DNA of 64,000 nucleotides, taken from assembly GCF_003946305.1 (NCBI RefSeq), contig NZ_RHNS01000002.1:221415-285414 (forward strand), given 5' to 3'. Each line of letters opens with the position of its first letter. The first letter of the stretch is position 1. This DNA is from Lacticaseibacillus porcinae (GTDB taxonomy: Bacteria; Bacillota; Bacilli; Lactobacillales; Lactobacillaceae). Below, piece after piece: positions 1-9,434 of the stretch. The translations under genes were made by a program, and so were the position numbers. The notes beneath the pieces are model-generated. The model was given only the letters and a program-made list of their open reading frames with translations, searched no databases and was not told the origin of the DNA.

Positions 1-62
1 CAAGTTTTCGTTTAAATCGGATGATCCAAGTGATTTATGCTTGGATTAACTCCGGTTGCGTT

Positions 63-90
63 ACTTCGTATAATATATATTATGTAAACT
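63..90. other. dif: dif chromosome dimer resolution site
   Basis: A 28-bp site with XerC-side arm ACTTCGTATAA and XerD-side arm TTATGTAAACT around a central TATATA. As I remember the Bacillus subtilis dif site, this differs at only two positions, both in the left arm. XerC/XerD recombinases resolve chromosome dimers here at the terminus. The surrounding 800 bp have no genes and genes to the right run mostly leftward, which fits a terminus-proximal position. Confidence 0.85.
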
Positions 91-820
91 AGAAAAGGCG
101 AAAAATATCAAGGTGGTTTTGACAGCTACTCTCACCTAATTTGCCGTTAAAAGTTTAAGTGATATTTGAACTGATTCCGGTTATCGTCCTTGAGTGATTT
201 ACCACGATCAACAGATCTTCGACAAGACTTGTGACTCACAAAAACCTTGTCAATCAATTTAGATTCAGGACGAACGTCATCATCGTTTTGCTTTTCAACA
301 ATAAATCTGCTGCAACATCGCACTTAGCTGGTTTCATTCATCAAGATGATGATCACCAGCGGCAATGATGAATGAATTGAACCATGGTTGCACGATCATT
401 GCTGGCAGTTCAGTGACTTGCAACGATTGCTAACAGTTTAAGTGACAGATTCGTGCAGATGTCTAACGTCAACCTAGAAGTCAGAGTCTCGTAGTTTGCT
501 TCCGATATCCGCTTCTCAATGCTAACTGATTCATAAATAGCCATCAAAACAGCCGGAAGTCAGAATCGTGATCAGCATGTTGCGATGATCCGATGCGATT
601 GCAGGTGGTGCGAACGTTTGCCTGCGGTAGATGCGTAACGAATGATCGGCAAAGTCTCTTTGATGTGTCTTGATATCATATCAGTGAAGTGAAAATCAGT
701 CAATTTTTTTGTAATAAAGTCACCGCTGCCCCCTTTTGCCAAACTGCCGTATCATCGTCAGTTCCTATGAGCGTTAGTATTTTTGCATCTGAATGCCGAA
801 AAGGCTTACAATAGACTAAA
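91..820. other. gene-free terminus region
   Basis: No open frame of useful length, no RNA gene and no clear repeat seen on either strand between dif and the first gene. It may contain decayed coding DNA, but I recognise nothing. Confidence 0.5.
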
Positions 821-837
821 TCTTGAAGGAGACCGGC

Positions 838-1347
838 ATGATGCAGAAAAAGAAGTTGATCTTGATCGGTGGCACGATGGGCATCGGGAAAACGACCTTA
901 GGCCAATACTTAGTTGAAAAACGCTTAGATCACGCCGTTTTTCTTGATGGTGACTGGTGTTGGTGTATGCATCCTTGGGTGTTTAATGATGAGAATAAAG
1001 CGATGGTGATGCGCAATATTCAATTCTTGTTAAACGCATTCATCGCCAACACCACCTTAGAGAACATTGTTTTTGTTTGGGTGATGCATCAACAAAGCAT
1101 TATCGATGATTTGCTAAACGGCTTAAACGGCGACTTTGACGTCTATTCTTTTTCTCTTGTCGCAAGTGAAGCGGAGCTGACCACCCGCTTTAGCCAAGAT
1201 ATTGACGCTGGGACGCGTGATCAGGCCGCTTTGCCAGGCGCCATCGCTCGCCTTTCAATGTACGATGCTGTTGATTCTATTAAAATCGATGTGACCGGGA
1301 AAGATTATTCAATGAATGCGGATGCGATTGTGAATCAACTGAGATAG
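838..1347 (+). CDS. small P-loop nucleotide kinase-like protein
   Basis: About 169 residues. A Walker A motif GGTMGIGKTT lies near the N-terminus, followed by a DGD motif about 25 residues later, the arrangement of shikimate/gluconate/zeta-type small kinases. The ATG at 838 is chosen because GAAGGAG lies just upstream; an in-frame TTG at 823 would put that ribosome-binding site inside the gene. Substrate unknown. Monocistronic, next to the terminus. Confidence 0.7.
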   Translation: MMQKKKLILIGGTMGIGKTTLGQYLVEKRLDHAVFLDGDWCWCMHPWVFNDENKAMVMRNIQFLLNAFIANTTLENIVFVWVMHQQSIIDDLLNGLNGDFDVYSFSLVASEAELTTRFSQDIDAGTRDQAALPGAIARLSMYDAVDSIKIDVTGKDYSMNADAIVNQLR

Positions 1348-1423
1348 GAATGAACATCAGCCCAAAGTGGCTGTTTTGTTCCTCGCGTAACCTGTGAAAA
1401 TGAAATTTGATGAACTCAGGACA

Positions 1424-1946
1424 CTAATCAGGATACGTCTGCCAGTGAGGGTAATGTTTGGCGGTTGAATCAAGGACGCCTGTTTGTAAATAATCTCGTG
1501 CCCATAAGACTAAAGGTGAGGCGTTTTGTTCTGAGAAATCAGTTAGTGCAACTGCCTGTGCCCCAAGTGAATCTTGCCCGATAAATTGAACCGGATGCAC
1601 TAATAAGTCAGTTTCTGGCGCTTGTAAGCGATAAAACACACCAAGGTGTTGGTTATGATCCCAATGTTTGTAGCGTCAAGGATAATCAAAACTGACCGTC
1701 CCAAGCTTGTTGCTGGATGGTTGCAGCGAGCCCAGTTTCCTCATGAACTTCTCGCAACACGCATGCCGCTAGATCCTCTGGTCCATCTAAACTGCCACCA
1801 TGCAAATCGAAGTGACCGGTATATGGGCCACCATGCTTGTGAATGACAACCAGCTGGTGATGCCAAGTTAAAATGCCATAGCAGCCAAACGCACGATGCA
1901 ATTTCAATTGAGCGCCTCCCGACTTTAAAAATAACATTCTAATCAA
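1424..1946 (-). pseudogene. NUDIX hydrolase pseudogene
   Basis: The N-terminal part (1946 to 1686) carries an intact NUDIX box: GGSLDGPE, seven residues, then REVHEETGL. The frame then hits TGA at 1686-1688. The C-terminal part resumes in another frame with a good NUDIX continuation (RYKHWDHNQHLGVFYRL). Joining the two needs a one-base shift in the TTTT run at 1688-1691, and the continuing frame still contains a TGA at 1676-1678. Two lesions argue for a real pseudogene. An intact NUDIX gene lies 500 bp away. Confidence 0.75.
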
Positions 1947-2034
1947 ACGGCAAAAATTGTGTACTGCAATCCGAAATATGCGTCAAAATCCAGAACAATT
2001 CGATAATTCGACAACTTTAGAATCATCGAACAGC

Positions 2035-2331
2035 CTATGATAGCGTCTTTAAAAAACCTGGCAGCACCCCATCAAAGACAATTTGATTGAGCTCAACAAG
2101 TTTAGACTGGCCTTGCCGAGATGTGGTCACCAAACCGGCCTCTTGCATAATTTTCAGGTGATACGAAGCAGTTGATTTGCCACAGTTGAGTTGGTCAACC
2201 AAGATTGCGTATGCCATTTTATTGTGATGTTCATGCAAAGCGCGCACGATGGCCAACCGACTTTCGTCAGCCAGTGCTTTGAAGATCTTGACGCGCCATT
2301 CATCATTACTGATTGATTGTTTGATATTCAT
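2035..2331 (-). CDS. ArsR-family winged-helix regulator
   Basis: 98 residues. It has the ArsR core: FKALADESRLAIVRAL, then the recognition-helix region KSTASYHLKIMQEAGLV and a wing. No metal-binding Cys motif of the ArsR/CadC type is evident; a single Cys lies in the LNCGKST segment, so the signal is unknown. An extended -10 (TGGTATGAT) lies 10 to 18 nt before the ATG with no Shine-Dalgarno between, so the mRNA may be nearly leaderless. Likely a repressor of itself or of a neighbouring gene. Confidence 0.8.
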   Translation of the reverse strand: MNIKQSISNDEWRVKIFKALADESRLAIVRALHEHHNKMAYAILVDQLNCGKSTASYHLKIMQEAGLVTTSRQGQSKLVELNQIVFDGVLPGFLKTLS

Positions 2332-2437
2332 AGAACTATCATACCATATCCTTTAATCCTTTGTGTGTCAGGATTTAACTCGGTGAAAAGTAATTTGCTT
2401 AGATTCTATTAAATAACATTTTTCCGTAGCGATCCGG

Positions 2438-2872
2438 TCACGGGAAATACAGTTCCCGAGGGTTTTGATTTGTGTAAGCCTCAAATACAGACCGCACCAC
2501 TGGGTTCATCAGTTCAGAGTCGATGCCGTTAATCGGTTGCCACTGTGTTTCTCCTTCGTTGTTCCCCATGGCAACATGTGTCGATAAGGCTTCAGGTAAC
2601 GCGTTGGTACAAATAAAAATCAGTTCGCGCTTCCCGTCATTGCGTTGAAAGTTGACGAATCCGAGTTGTTGCCAATCATCGATGCGCAAGCCACATTCTT
2701 CGAATAATTCTCGAGATGCTGCTTGGGTGACGGATTCATTCGGTTCGACGTGGCCTCCAGGAAACGTCAAACTCGGTTCAAATTCACTATCTGTTTTTGC
2801 TTGCATGAGTAATTGACCTTGGCTTTCAACAATGCAAAAACAAGTCCATTCAGTCGGATAAAAGCGATCCAT
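2438..2872 (-). CDS. NUDIX hydrolase (MutT-like)
   Basis: 144 residues with a complete NUDIX box: GGHVEPNE, seven residues, then RELFEECGL, at about residues 39-61. The family hydrolyses nucleoside diphosphates linked to another group. Sequence length and the aromatic N-terminus resemble the 8-oxo-dGTP diphosphatase group, but the substrate cannot be read from sequence. No strong ribosome-binding site is visible before the ATG at 2872. Confidence 0.8.
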   Translation of the reverse strand: MDRFYPTEWTCFCIVESQGQLLMQAKTDSEFEPSLTFPGGHVEPNESVTQAASRELFEECGLRIDDWQQLGFVNFQRNDGKRELIFICTNALPEALSTHVAMGNNEGETQWQPINGIDSELMNPVVRSVFEAYTNQNPRELYFP

Positions 2873-2958
2873 GGCATGCCATCATTGATTTAGTCATAGT
2901 ATACCGCGGCTAACAAGTAAATGCGCTGACTGAATCACCCGTCTTTAACTTAATCCCA

Positions 2959-2988
2959 TAAAAAAACGGTACTGAGCCGGTACCGTTT
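2959..2988 (-). terminator. intrinsic terminator
   Basis: On the minus strand, AAACGGTACCGGCTCAGTACCGTT folds into a hairpin followed by a T-run. It ends the SRPBCC-like gene. Confidence 0.85.
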
Positions 2989-2997
2989 CAATGGTGG

Positions 2998-3336
2998 TTA
3001 TTGGGATGCTAATAGTTGCTCGAGTCGATTTAGATTAGGCGCAAATGCGGCATGCACTAATGGCGTCAACACTAATGGTGGTAGCACTGGTGATTTGGTG
3101 ACGAGCAAGACTTGATCAACGCGCGTCCCAAGCGGCGTTTCATTCAGCGTGAAGATCAATTGAACGTGGTGATCGTGGCTGCGATAACCGACAAATTTGC
3201 TACCGGCAAATACCTCCCAATGGAATTCATGTGTGATCGGTGACAATTGCTTGAAGCGCGCAGGATCGCTTAGCCATGCTTTGACGGTGTGAAAAGTGGC
3301 GTTGATGTGATGTGAATTGGTGAATAGAATCTGCAT
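2998..3336 (-). CDS. SRPBCC-like small protein
   Basis: 112 residues. The start is set by AGGAGG eight bases before the ATG at 3336. The order of strands and helices (WLSDPARFKQLSPI, then WEVFAGSKFVGYRSHDHH, then a C-terminal amphipathic helix) resembles the START/SRPBCC ligand-binding fold, but this is fold impression and not a motif match. Single gene with its own terminator. Function unknown. Confidence 0.5.
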   Translation of the reverse strand: MQILFTNSHHINATFHTVKAWLSDPARFKQLSPITHEFHWEVFAGSKFVGYRSHDHHVQLIFTLNETPLGTRVDQVLLVTKSPVLPPLVLTPLVHAAFAPNLNRLEQLLASQ

Positions 3337-3479
3337 ACGGATCCCTCCTGTGATTTTTTCGGCTCATTAATAAATTACGCAATCGAAGGCCGTTTCATCT
3401 TTGCGGTCGAAAGTTTTTTTAAACGAGCGAGCAAAGCCTTTGATGCCAGGCTCTCAGTTCTATTCCAATTCCGGATACT

Positions 3480-3505
3480 AAAAAAGCCCGCCTAGGCGGA
3501 CTAAT
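3480..3505 (-). terminator. intrinsic terminator
   Basis: Minus-strand AGTCCGCCTAGGCGGGCT followed by TTTTT, just past the stop of the membrane protein gene. Confidence 0.85.
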
Positions 3506-3509
3506 GATT

Positions 3510-4049
3510 TTACCAGAGGATCATGCAACAGATCACTGCAATGAAGAACAATGCCAGAGCTGCAATCAAATATTTTTGCGTGCTTTGTAGTTGCGCATAC
3601 CAGCGACCATCGCCAAACAAGTGCAAATCGTGAAGTTCTGCTTGATGATCATCAGCTAATGCACCGACGGCGTGTGCTTCAAGCGTCAATACTTGATGAT
3701 GCAACCAAACGCTTGCCAGATGCAAGCACAACGCGATCAACAACCACCACCATGTGGCAAACAAACCACTCCAGTTGGTCACTTCTGGTAACCAAGCCCC
3801 AAACGTGGCGACATAAGCAAGCACTGTTAAGGCAGTGACGGTCCAGTAGCGATGTGTCGCCACTGCGAGTTTTGGTTCCACCTCAGCTAAGCGCAAGTAA
3901 GCTTTCAATCGCAGATCAAGGCCGGCTTTGGGCGTGCCTTCGGGAATTGGCAAGGCTTTTGCGGCTTCGCGGCGCATAAAGGCATACAAGATCAACGCTA
4001 AAACACCGAGGATGGCTGGGGCATATGGAATAAGTTCAGAAATAGACAT
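3510..4049 (-). CDS. membrane protein of unknown function
   Basis: 179 residues with an N-terminal hydrophobic helix (residues 6-24), two central helices in a Trp-rich segment, and a C-terminal helix ending CCMILW. The ATG at 4049 has GCAGGGAA upstream; an in-frame ATG 39 bases earlier has no such site. A soluble loop with charged residues lies between helix 1 and the central pair. Not recognised. Confidence 0.6.
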   Translation of the reverse strand: MSISELIPYAPAILGVLALILYAFMRREAAKALPIPEGTPKAGLDLRLKAYLRLAEVEPKLAVATHRYWTVTALTVLAYVATFGAWLPEVTNWSGLFATWWWLLIALCLHLASVWLHHQVLTLEAHAVGALADDHQAELHDLHLFGDGRWYAQLQSTQKYLIAALALFFIAVICCMILW

Positions 4050-4150
4050 GAGTTCCCTGCTTTCTATGTTTGTTAACAAAACCAGCATAACAAGGAAAGT
4101 GGTGTAGACTTTTGGCAGTTTGTGACGATTTTATGGGCAAACCTTGAACA

Positions 4151-4177
4151 AAAAAACTCGCGACGTTAATCGCGAGT
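4151..4177 (-). terminator. intrinsic terminator overlapping the HAD stop codon
   Basis: Minus-strand ACTCGCGATTAACGTCGCGAGT plus T-run. The left arm includes the last codons and stop of the HAD gene. It also appears to be the first terminator after the his operon. Confidence 0.85.
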
Positions 4178-4981
4178 GTCAAACTTGCCAGCAAGCACCT
4201 GATCAAGCACTTGTACGACGCCATATTCATCATTAGAGCCAGTGTGCAAGTGAGCATATGAGGCCATACCAGGGTTGGCATTGGCCATTAAATAGCCGTA
4301 TTTCACAAAACTCAGCATTTGCGCGTCGTTGAAAGTATCCCCGAAGGCCATCATGTGCTCAGGCGCAATGCCGCGTAATTTGCCGATTTGTGCCATGGCG
4401 GTACCTTTGTTGACGTTTTGCGGCATAATGTCGATCCACACTGGACCGGATACCGCTGCAGAGAATTGGTCCCCAAATTGCGGTTGAATGATTTCTGCAA
4501 ACACGCGTTCGGCATCCCCATTTGGCAGATACAACGTCACTTTATCGGCTTCGCCTTGCCATTGGGTTAAATCATCGAGGTAATCCAAGTTGTGGTAGAA
4601 TTCACGGTACACCGTATCATATTGACGATCCACTGTTGGTGCAATCGCACCGTTGATGCCACAGATCATTGGGCGAACATCCGTGTGGGCTAACGCGGTT
4701 TGGACCATTTGTTGGATTGCTGATTGTGGTAACAAGTTTTTGGCAACGATTTTGCCCCGGTCTGCGATCACCCCGCCGTTATCTGAGATCAAAACCAGTT
4801 GATCGGCGTGCTTTGGGAAAATGGCTTTCAGTGTATATAGCGGTCGCCCTGAGGCAATGGCAAATTGAATTCCAGCAGCAGCTAAAGCATCGAGTTTTTG
4901 ATCAAAATGTGGTGGTAACTCTCCAGCTTCGGTGAGTAAGGTGTGATCCATATCAGTGGCGATTAATTGTACGTCTAGCAT
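4166..4981 (-). CDS. HAD-superfamily phosphatase, Cof type (IIB)
   Basis: 271 residues. HAD motif I is DMDHTLL at the N-terminus, motif II is ASGRP, the conserved Lys is in KGTAM, and motif IV is GDTFNDAQML. The cap lies between motifs II and III, as in Cof-type sugar-phosphate/cofactor phosphatases. AAAGGAG stands 6 bases before the ATG at 4981; the ATG one codon upstream is too close. It sits 40 bp after hisC with no terminator between, so it is probably co-transcribed with the his operon. Confidence 0.85.
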   Translation of the reverse strand: MLDVQLIATDMDHTLLTEAGELPPHFDQKLDALAAAGIQFAIASGRPLYTLKAIFPKHADQLVLISDNGGVIADRGKIVAKNLLPQSAIQQMVQTALAHTDVRPMICGINGAIAPTVDRQYDTVYREFYHNLDYLDDLTQWQGEADKVTLYLPNGDAERVFAEIIQPQFGDQFSAAVSGPVWIDIMPQNVNKGTAMAQIGKLRGIAPEHMMAFGDTFNDAQMLSFVKYGYLMANANPGMASYAHLHTGSNDEYGVVQVLDQVLAGKFDTRD

Positions 4982-5021
4982 CATGTGCTCCTTTACATCA
5001 GTCAATCGCCATCATATCACA

Positions 5022-6098
5022 TTATTTAGTTGCGTAAAAGCGGTTCATCAAGGCTTGGATCTTGGCATTTTCTTCCGCACTACCAAACGTTAACCGCAGC
5101 CACCCTGGTTTTAAGCCATTGCGCAATAAGAAGCCATGCTGCAACAAGTATTGATGTAAGTCATTGGCTCGTGGCGCTTGAAAGAAAATGAAGTTGGCTT
5201 GGCTTTGATCATAGGTGATGCCAGCGTCATCGAAGAACGCTTCGAATTTTTCCCGAGCACTGGCGACTTTCGCTTGCATGGTGGTCACAAACTGCGTGTC
5301 ATTCAGCGCGGCTAAAGCAGCAACTTGAGAGACACTATTCAAGTTATATGGTAAGCGGACGGCTTGCATCGCTGAGATCAACGCTTTGGGGATGATCGCA
5401 TAGCCCACGCGCATCGCTGCTAAACCATAAATCTTTGAAAAAGTGCGCATCACCACAATATTGTCGAACTCATTTAACAATTGAATGGCGGAACCATTTT
5501 CTTGGGTGACGAATTCCATATAGGCTTCATCGATCATCACTAACACATGCTGCGGTACTTGCTTGAGCAACGCTCGTAAATCAGCGAGTGGCGTGTAAGT
5601 GCCAGTTGGGTTGTTCGGATTACACAACCACATTAGCTTCGTTTTTGGGGTGATGGCAGCCACTAAGCCTTGCAAATCGAAGGTCCCGTCTTCTAGTACC
5701 GGCACATCGACAATATTAGCCCCTTCGATTTGGCAGTGGAGTTTGTATTCGCCAAATGTTGGCCAAGGTTCGACGACTTCATCACCAACTTCCAAGAAGG
5801 TCCGCGCGGTAAGTTCAATCACTTCGTCTAAGCCGCAACCAAATAGTAGCTGTTCAGGATCGACGTTGAGTTTCTCTGCAACAGCCTGACGCAGCGCATT
5901 GGCATCCCCGTCTGGATATAGGCGTGTGGTGGTGAAGTCGAAGTTTTGAATGGCTTGTTTCACTGCGGGTGACGTACCGAAAGGATTTTCGTTGGCAGAC
6001 AAGCGGGTGATTTTTGCCACGCCAGTTTCTTTTTCGAGGTCAGCTAATGGGGTTTCTGGAATGTAAGGATCAAGTTGGGCAATGGTTTTCTTGAGCAT
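5022..6098 (-). CDS. hisC: histidinol-phosphate aminotransferase
   Basis: 358 residues, normal for the family. It is a PLP-dependent fold-type I enzyme converting imidazole-acetol phosphate to histidinol phosphate. Visible landmarks are SANENPFG, CNPNNPTG, IDEAYMEF, and the PLP lysine in RTFSKIYGLAAMRVGY. AGGAGG precedes the ATG. It is the last his gene of the operon, after hisE. Confidence 0.95.
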   Translation of the reverse strand: MLKKTIAQLDPYIPETPLADLEKETGVAKITRLSANENPFGTSPAVKQAIQNFDFTTTRLYPDGDANALRQAVAEKLNVDPEQLLFGCGLDEVIELTARTFLEVGDEVVEPWPTFGEYKLHCQIEGANIVDVPVLEDGTFDLQGLVAAITPKTKLMWLCNPNNPTGTYTPLADLRALLKQVPQHVLVMIDEAYMEFVTQENGSAIQLLNEFDNIVVMRTFSKIYGLAAMRVGYAIIPKALISAMQAVRLPYNLNSVSQVAALAALNDTQFVTTMQAKVASAREKFEAFFDDAGITYDQSQANFIFFQAPRANDLHQYLLQHGFLLRNGLKPGWLRLTFGSAEENAKIQALMNRFYATK

Positions 6099-6108
6099 AG
6101 CAAACCTC

Positions 6109-6441
6109 CTAAAGTTTTTTGATCGCTGGGCGTTCTTTTAATTTCTTGGCATCGCTTGGGCCGATGCGACTGGCGAGCTCTGTTTGAATTTGATCAACTG
6201 TAACCCCGCGTTGCGCCATTAAGACTAAAACGTTATACGCGAGGTCGGCAATTTCTAAAATTAAGTCAGAATCGGAATCGTTTTTGGCAGCGACGATCAC
6301 TTCTGTTGCTTCTTCGCCAGTTTTCTTTAAGATCTTATCGAGGCCTTTGGTGAACAAGTAATCGGTATAAGAGCCAGGGATGGGATTGGCTTTGCGATCA
6401 GCGATCACAGCTTCAAGTTCATGCAACGATTGTTTAGCCAT
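6109..6441 (-). CDS. hisE: phosphoribosyl-ATP pyrophosphatase
   Basis: 110 residues, an all-helical MazG-like enzyme. The metal-binding signature appears as [15 protein letters not shown] and [13 protein letters not shown]. It hydrolyses PR-ATP to PR-AMP in step two of histidine synthesis. Its start overlaps the end of hisI by 8 bases. In many bacteria hisI and hisE are fused; here they are separate. Confidence 0.95.
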   Translation of the reverse strand: MAKQSLHELEAVIADRKANPIPGSYTDYLFTKGLDKILKKTGEEATEVIVAAKNDSDSDLILEIADLAYNVLVLMAQRGVTVDQIQTELASRIGPSDAKKLKERPAIKKL

Positions 6442-6766
6442 TAAGTTCCACCCCTTCTTTATCGCGATAAAAACAACTGGTGTGGCCGGTGTGACAAGCT
6501 GGACCGGCTGGAATCACGTTGATCAACAAACAATCTTCATCACAATCGACAGCAATGCTTTGTACTTGTTGCGTGTTGCCAGAGGTTTCCCCTTTGTGCC
6601 ACAGCTCTTGTCGAGACCGTGACCAAAACCAGGTTTCACCAGTTTCGTTAGTTTTTTGCCAAGCTTCTTCGTTGAGATAGGCCACCATCAACACTTGCTT
6701 GGTGTTGGCATCTTGGACGACAGCTGTCACTAAGCCATCACCTTTTTTAAAATCTAAAGCGATCAA
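6434..6766 (-). CDS. hisI: phosphoribosyl-AMP cyclohydrolase
   Basis: 110 residues. The zinc/magnesium signature is present: VDCDEDCLL and the Cys/His cluster [12 protein letters not shown]. It opens the adenine ring of PR-AMP. Overlaps hisF by 4 bases (ATGA) and hisE by 8, so translation is coupled. Confidence 0.95.
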   Translation of the reverse strand: MIALDFKKGDGLVTAVVQDANTKQVLMVAYLNEEAWQKTNETGETWFWSRSRQELWHKGETSGNTQQVQSIAVDCDEDCLLINVIPAGPACHTGHTSCFYRDKEGVELNG

Positions 6767-7515
6767 CGGACTAACACCCCGTTTTCTTTCAGTTCTGCTT
6801 TAACTTCTGGGATCGTCAACTCACCAAAATGAAACACAGAAGCGGCAAGCCCGGCATCGACAGTTGTTTGCGTGAATAAATCAGTGAAATCTTGAATTGA
6901 ACCGGCACCACCAGAGGCAATGATCGGCACATTCACCGCAGCTGTTAACGCTTGATACAGTTGCAGATCAAAACCAGCTTTGGTCCCATCTTGATCCATT
7001 GAGGTGACGAGTAGTTCGCCGGCACCAAGGTCAACGACTTGTTTGGCCCATTCAACGGCGTCCAGATCAACTGGCGTGCGACCACCGTCGATCACGACTT
7101 GAAACGAGTCGTCTTTTTTGCGGACATCGATGGCGACGACGATACATTGGCGACCGAATTTTTCAGCGCCTTGGGTGATGAGCTCTGGTTGCCGCACTGC
7201 CGCAGAATTTAATGACACTTTATCGGCACCAGCCTTCAATAAAGCTTGCATATCGTCAACGGAATGAATCCCACCACCGACAGTCAGCGGCATGAACACT
7301 TGGCTGGCAACAGATTCAATGGTGTCGACCATGGTTTTGCGATGATCAACCGTGGCGGTGATATCTAAAAACACTAATTCATCTGCGCCTTGTTGTTCGT
7401 ATGCCGCCGCAATTTCTGTAGGGTCGCCAACATCAGTCAAGTCGACAAAGTTGACGCCTTTTTTGACGCGGCCTTGATCCACGTCTAAACATGGAATAAT
7501 GCGTTTGGTGATCAT
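6763..7515 (-). CDS. hisF: imidazole glycerol phosphate synthase, cyclase subunit
   Basis: 250-residue TIM barrel starting [20 protein letters not shown], with the catalytic Asp in CLDVD and the second in [11 protein letters not shown]. It pairs with HisH to make imidazole glycerol phosphate and AICAR. Phosphate-binding loops VGGGIHS and IASGGAGS are present. Confidence 0.97.
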   Translation of the reverse strand: MITKRIIPCLDVDQGRVKKGVNFVDLTDVGDPTEIAAAYEQQGADELVFLDITATVDHRKTMVDTIESVASQVFMPLTVGGGIHSVDDMQALLKAGADKVSLNSAAVRQPELITQGAEKFGRQCIVVAIDVRKKDDSFQVVIDGGRTPVDLDAVEWAKQVVDLGAGELLVTSMDQDGTKAGFDLQLYQALTAAVNVPIIASGGAGSIQDFTDLFTQTTVDAGLAASVFHFGELTIPEVKAELKENGVLVR

Positions 7516-7516
7516 C

Positions 7517-8236
7517 TTATCCCTCCATGGCTTTCAAATCCGCTAAGGTGATGCTGCCGGCGGCTAAAGCTTTGCCCACGATTGCAACCGTGATGCCAGC
7601 ATCTTTAAGCGCCGTTAAATCCTCAGGCTCATGCATCCCGCCAGATGCGACAAAGGTCAACGGTGGAAATTGTTGATGTAAATCTGCCAGCATTTGAACA
7701 TTTGGCCCACTTAAGGTGCCATCTTTGGCAATGTCGGTGACGATAAAAGTTTGTGCGCCAGCATCTTGCATCGCATCGACCAGTTCAGCACAAGACACAT
7801 CTGAATCTTCTAGCCAACCTTCTGTGGCGACACGATCATGTAAGGCATCAATGCCGATCACGATTTTGTTAGCCCCGAATTGTTGCAGCGCCGCTTTGGT
7901 GAGTTCAGGATCTTTTAACGCCACTGAACCTAAAATCACGCGATCGATCCCTAAAGCTAAATAGTCAGTGATCGTTTGTAGTGTGCGAATGCCGCCGCCA
8001 ACTTCGATAAATAAATCAGTGGCTTCACGAATTTTTTTGATGGTGACTAAGTTCTTTGGTTCACCAGCTTTGGCACCGTCTAAGTCAACTAAATGCAAAT
8101 GGGTCAACCCGGCTGCTTCAAAGCTTTGCGCTTGGGTGATAGGATCGGCTGCAATCGTGGTTTTTTGGTCGTAGTCGCCTTGGTACAAACGGACAGATTG
8201 ACCGTTGATCAAATCAATTGCGGGAAAAATCTGCAT
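7517..8236 (-). CDS. hisA: ProFAR isomerase
   Basis: 239-residue TIM barrel homologous to HisF. The first catalytic Asp is in [14 protein letters not shown] and the second in [14 protein letters not shown]. It performs the Amadori rearrangement of ProFAR to PRFAR. One base separates it from hisF and it overlaps the end of hisH by 23 bases. Confidence 0.97.
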   Translation of the reverse strand: MQIFPAIDLINGQSVRLYQGDYDQKTTIAADPITQAQSFEAAGLTHLHLVDLDGAKAGEPKNLVTIKKIREATDLFIEVGGGIRTLQTITDYLALGIDRVILGSVALKDPELTKAALQQFGANKIVIGIDALHDRVATEGWLEDSDVSCAELVDAMQDAGAQTFIVTDIAKDGTLSGPNVQMLADLHQQFPPLTFVASGGMHEPEDLTALKDAGITVAIVGKALAAGSITLADLKAMEG

Positions 8237-8840
8237 CTTCTACCATCTCCTTAAACGCGTTTAAGCCGGCTAAGCCAACCGCACCGCTTTTTTCTGGGTG
8301 GAACTGCATCCCCACCACATTGTTTTGTTGAACGATGCTTGGGATCTGCACGCCATAATCGCAAGTCGCCGCAATATTTTTCGCAGCGGTTTGGACATAA
8401 TAAGAATGTACGAAATAAGTCGCTTCACCATTAAACACCCGTCCGAATCGGTTATTGGTCCGACCATTGTTGGTGTCCCAGCCCATGTGTGGCACTTTTA
8501 AACCAGGCTTTTCAGGAATGGCAACAACTGCACCTGGCAATAAGCCTAAACCTTGCGTGTTCCCGAATTCTTCAGAGCGGTCAAACAATAACTGCATCCC
8601 CAAACAAATCCCTAACATCGGTTGACCGGCACGCGCTTGTGTTTGTAACACGTCTACCAAGTTGCGCTCAGCTAACGCTTGCATGGCTTTGGCAAAAGCC
8701 CCAACACCTGGTAAGATCAGGCCGTCTGCTTGTTTGATCACTTCAGGATCAGCGGTTAAGCAGTTGTCGATACCGAGATGGTCAAGGGCTTTTTTGACAT
8801 TGCGGACGTTGCCGGTGTCATAATCGATCACTGCAAGCAT
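8214..8840 (-). CDS. hisH: imidazole glycerol phosphate synthase, glutaminase subunit
   Basis: 208 residues, class I glutamine amidotransferase. Nucleophile Cys in GICLGMQLLF, His and Glu in GMQFHPEKSG, oxyanion strand region LPGVGAF. It supplies ammonia to HisF. The start codon overlaps the hisB stop by one base (TAATG). Confidence 0.97.
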   Translation of the reverse strand: MLAVIDYDTGNVRNVKKALDHLGIDNCLTADPEVIKQADGLILPGVGAFAKAMQALAERNLVDVLQTQARAGQPMLGICLGMQLLFDRSEEFGNTQGLGLLPGAVVAIPEKPGLKVPHMGWDTNNGRTNNRFGRVFNGEATYFVHSYYVQTAAKNIAATCDYGVQIPSIVQQNNVVGMQFHPEKSGAVGLAGLNAFKEMVEDADFSRN

Positions 8841-9424
8841 TAAATCACACCTTTCGTCGATGGAATGCCTTTAACTTCAGGGTTTAAGTTCACCGCAGCA
8901 CGCAAGGCACGACCGAGAGCCTTGAACAAGGTCTCAATTTTGTGGTGCGTGTTTCTTCCATATAAAACTGTCGCGTGTAAGTTGAATTCTCCGGCAAAAG
9001 CGATCGCTTGGAAAAAGTCTTGGGTGACTTCGGTGTCATAGCCGCCGAGCTTCGGGTTATCGAATTCTGCTTCAAACACCAAGTACGCACGACCAGATAA
9101 GTCGACGACCACGCGACTCAGGGTTTCATCGAGTGGGACAAAGGCAGTCCCGAAGCGTTCAATACCAGCTTTGTCGCCTAATGCTTGTTTGAAACATTCA
9201 CCGATGACGATACCGACATCTTCAGTGGTGTGGTGTGGATCGACGTCTAAGTCGCCATCTGCTTTGACCACTAACCCAAAGCGACCGTGTTTGGCAAAAG
9301 CATTCAACATATGATCGAAAAAGCCGATCCCAGTGTCGATATCGATGGTTGAATAATCATCTAAGTTTAAGCTGACGTAAATTTTCGTTTCTTTGGTATT
9401 GCGAGTGATTTCTGCTGTGCGCAT
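8840..9424 (-). CDS. hisB: imidazoleglycerol-phosphate dehydratase
   Basis: 194 residues, monofunctional. Metal-binding motifs [23 protein letters not shown] and [12 protein letters not shown] are clear. The ATG at 9424 follows GGAGG by 6 bases; a longer frame upstream lies inside hisD and is not used. No phosphatase domain is fused, unlike enterobacterial HisB, so histidinol-phosphatase must be a separate protein. Confidence 0.97.
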   Translation of the reverse strand: MRTAEITRNTKETKIYVSLNLDDYSTIDIDTGIGFFDHMLNAFAKHGRFGLVVKADGDLDVDPHHTTEDVGIVIGECFKQALGDKAGIERFGTAFVPLDETLSRVVVDLSGRAYLVFEAEFDNPKLGGYDTEVTQDFFQAIAFAGEFNLHATVLYGRNTHHKIETLFKALGRALRAAVNLNPEVKGIPSTKGVI

Positions 9425-9434
9425 AAGCTGCCTC

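Noticed and set aside
823..837. TTG start five codons upstream for the first kinase gene
   Set aside because: The Shine-Dalgarno GAAGGAG lies inside that extension.
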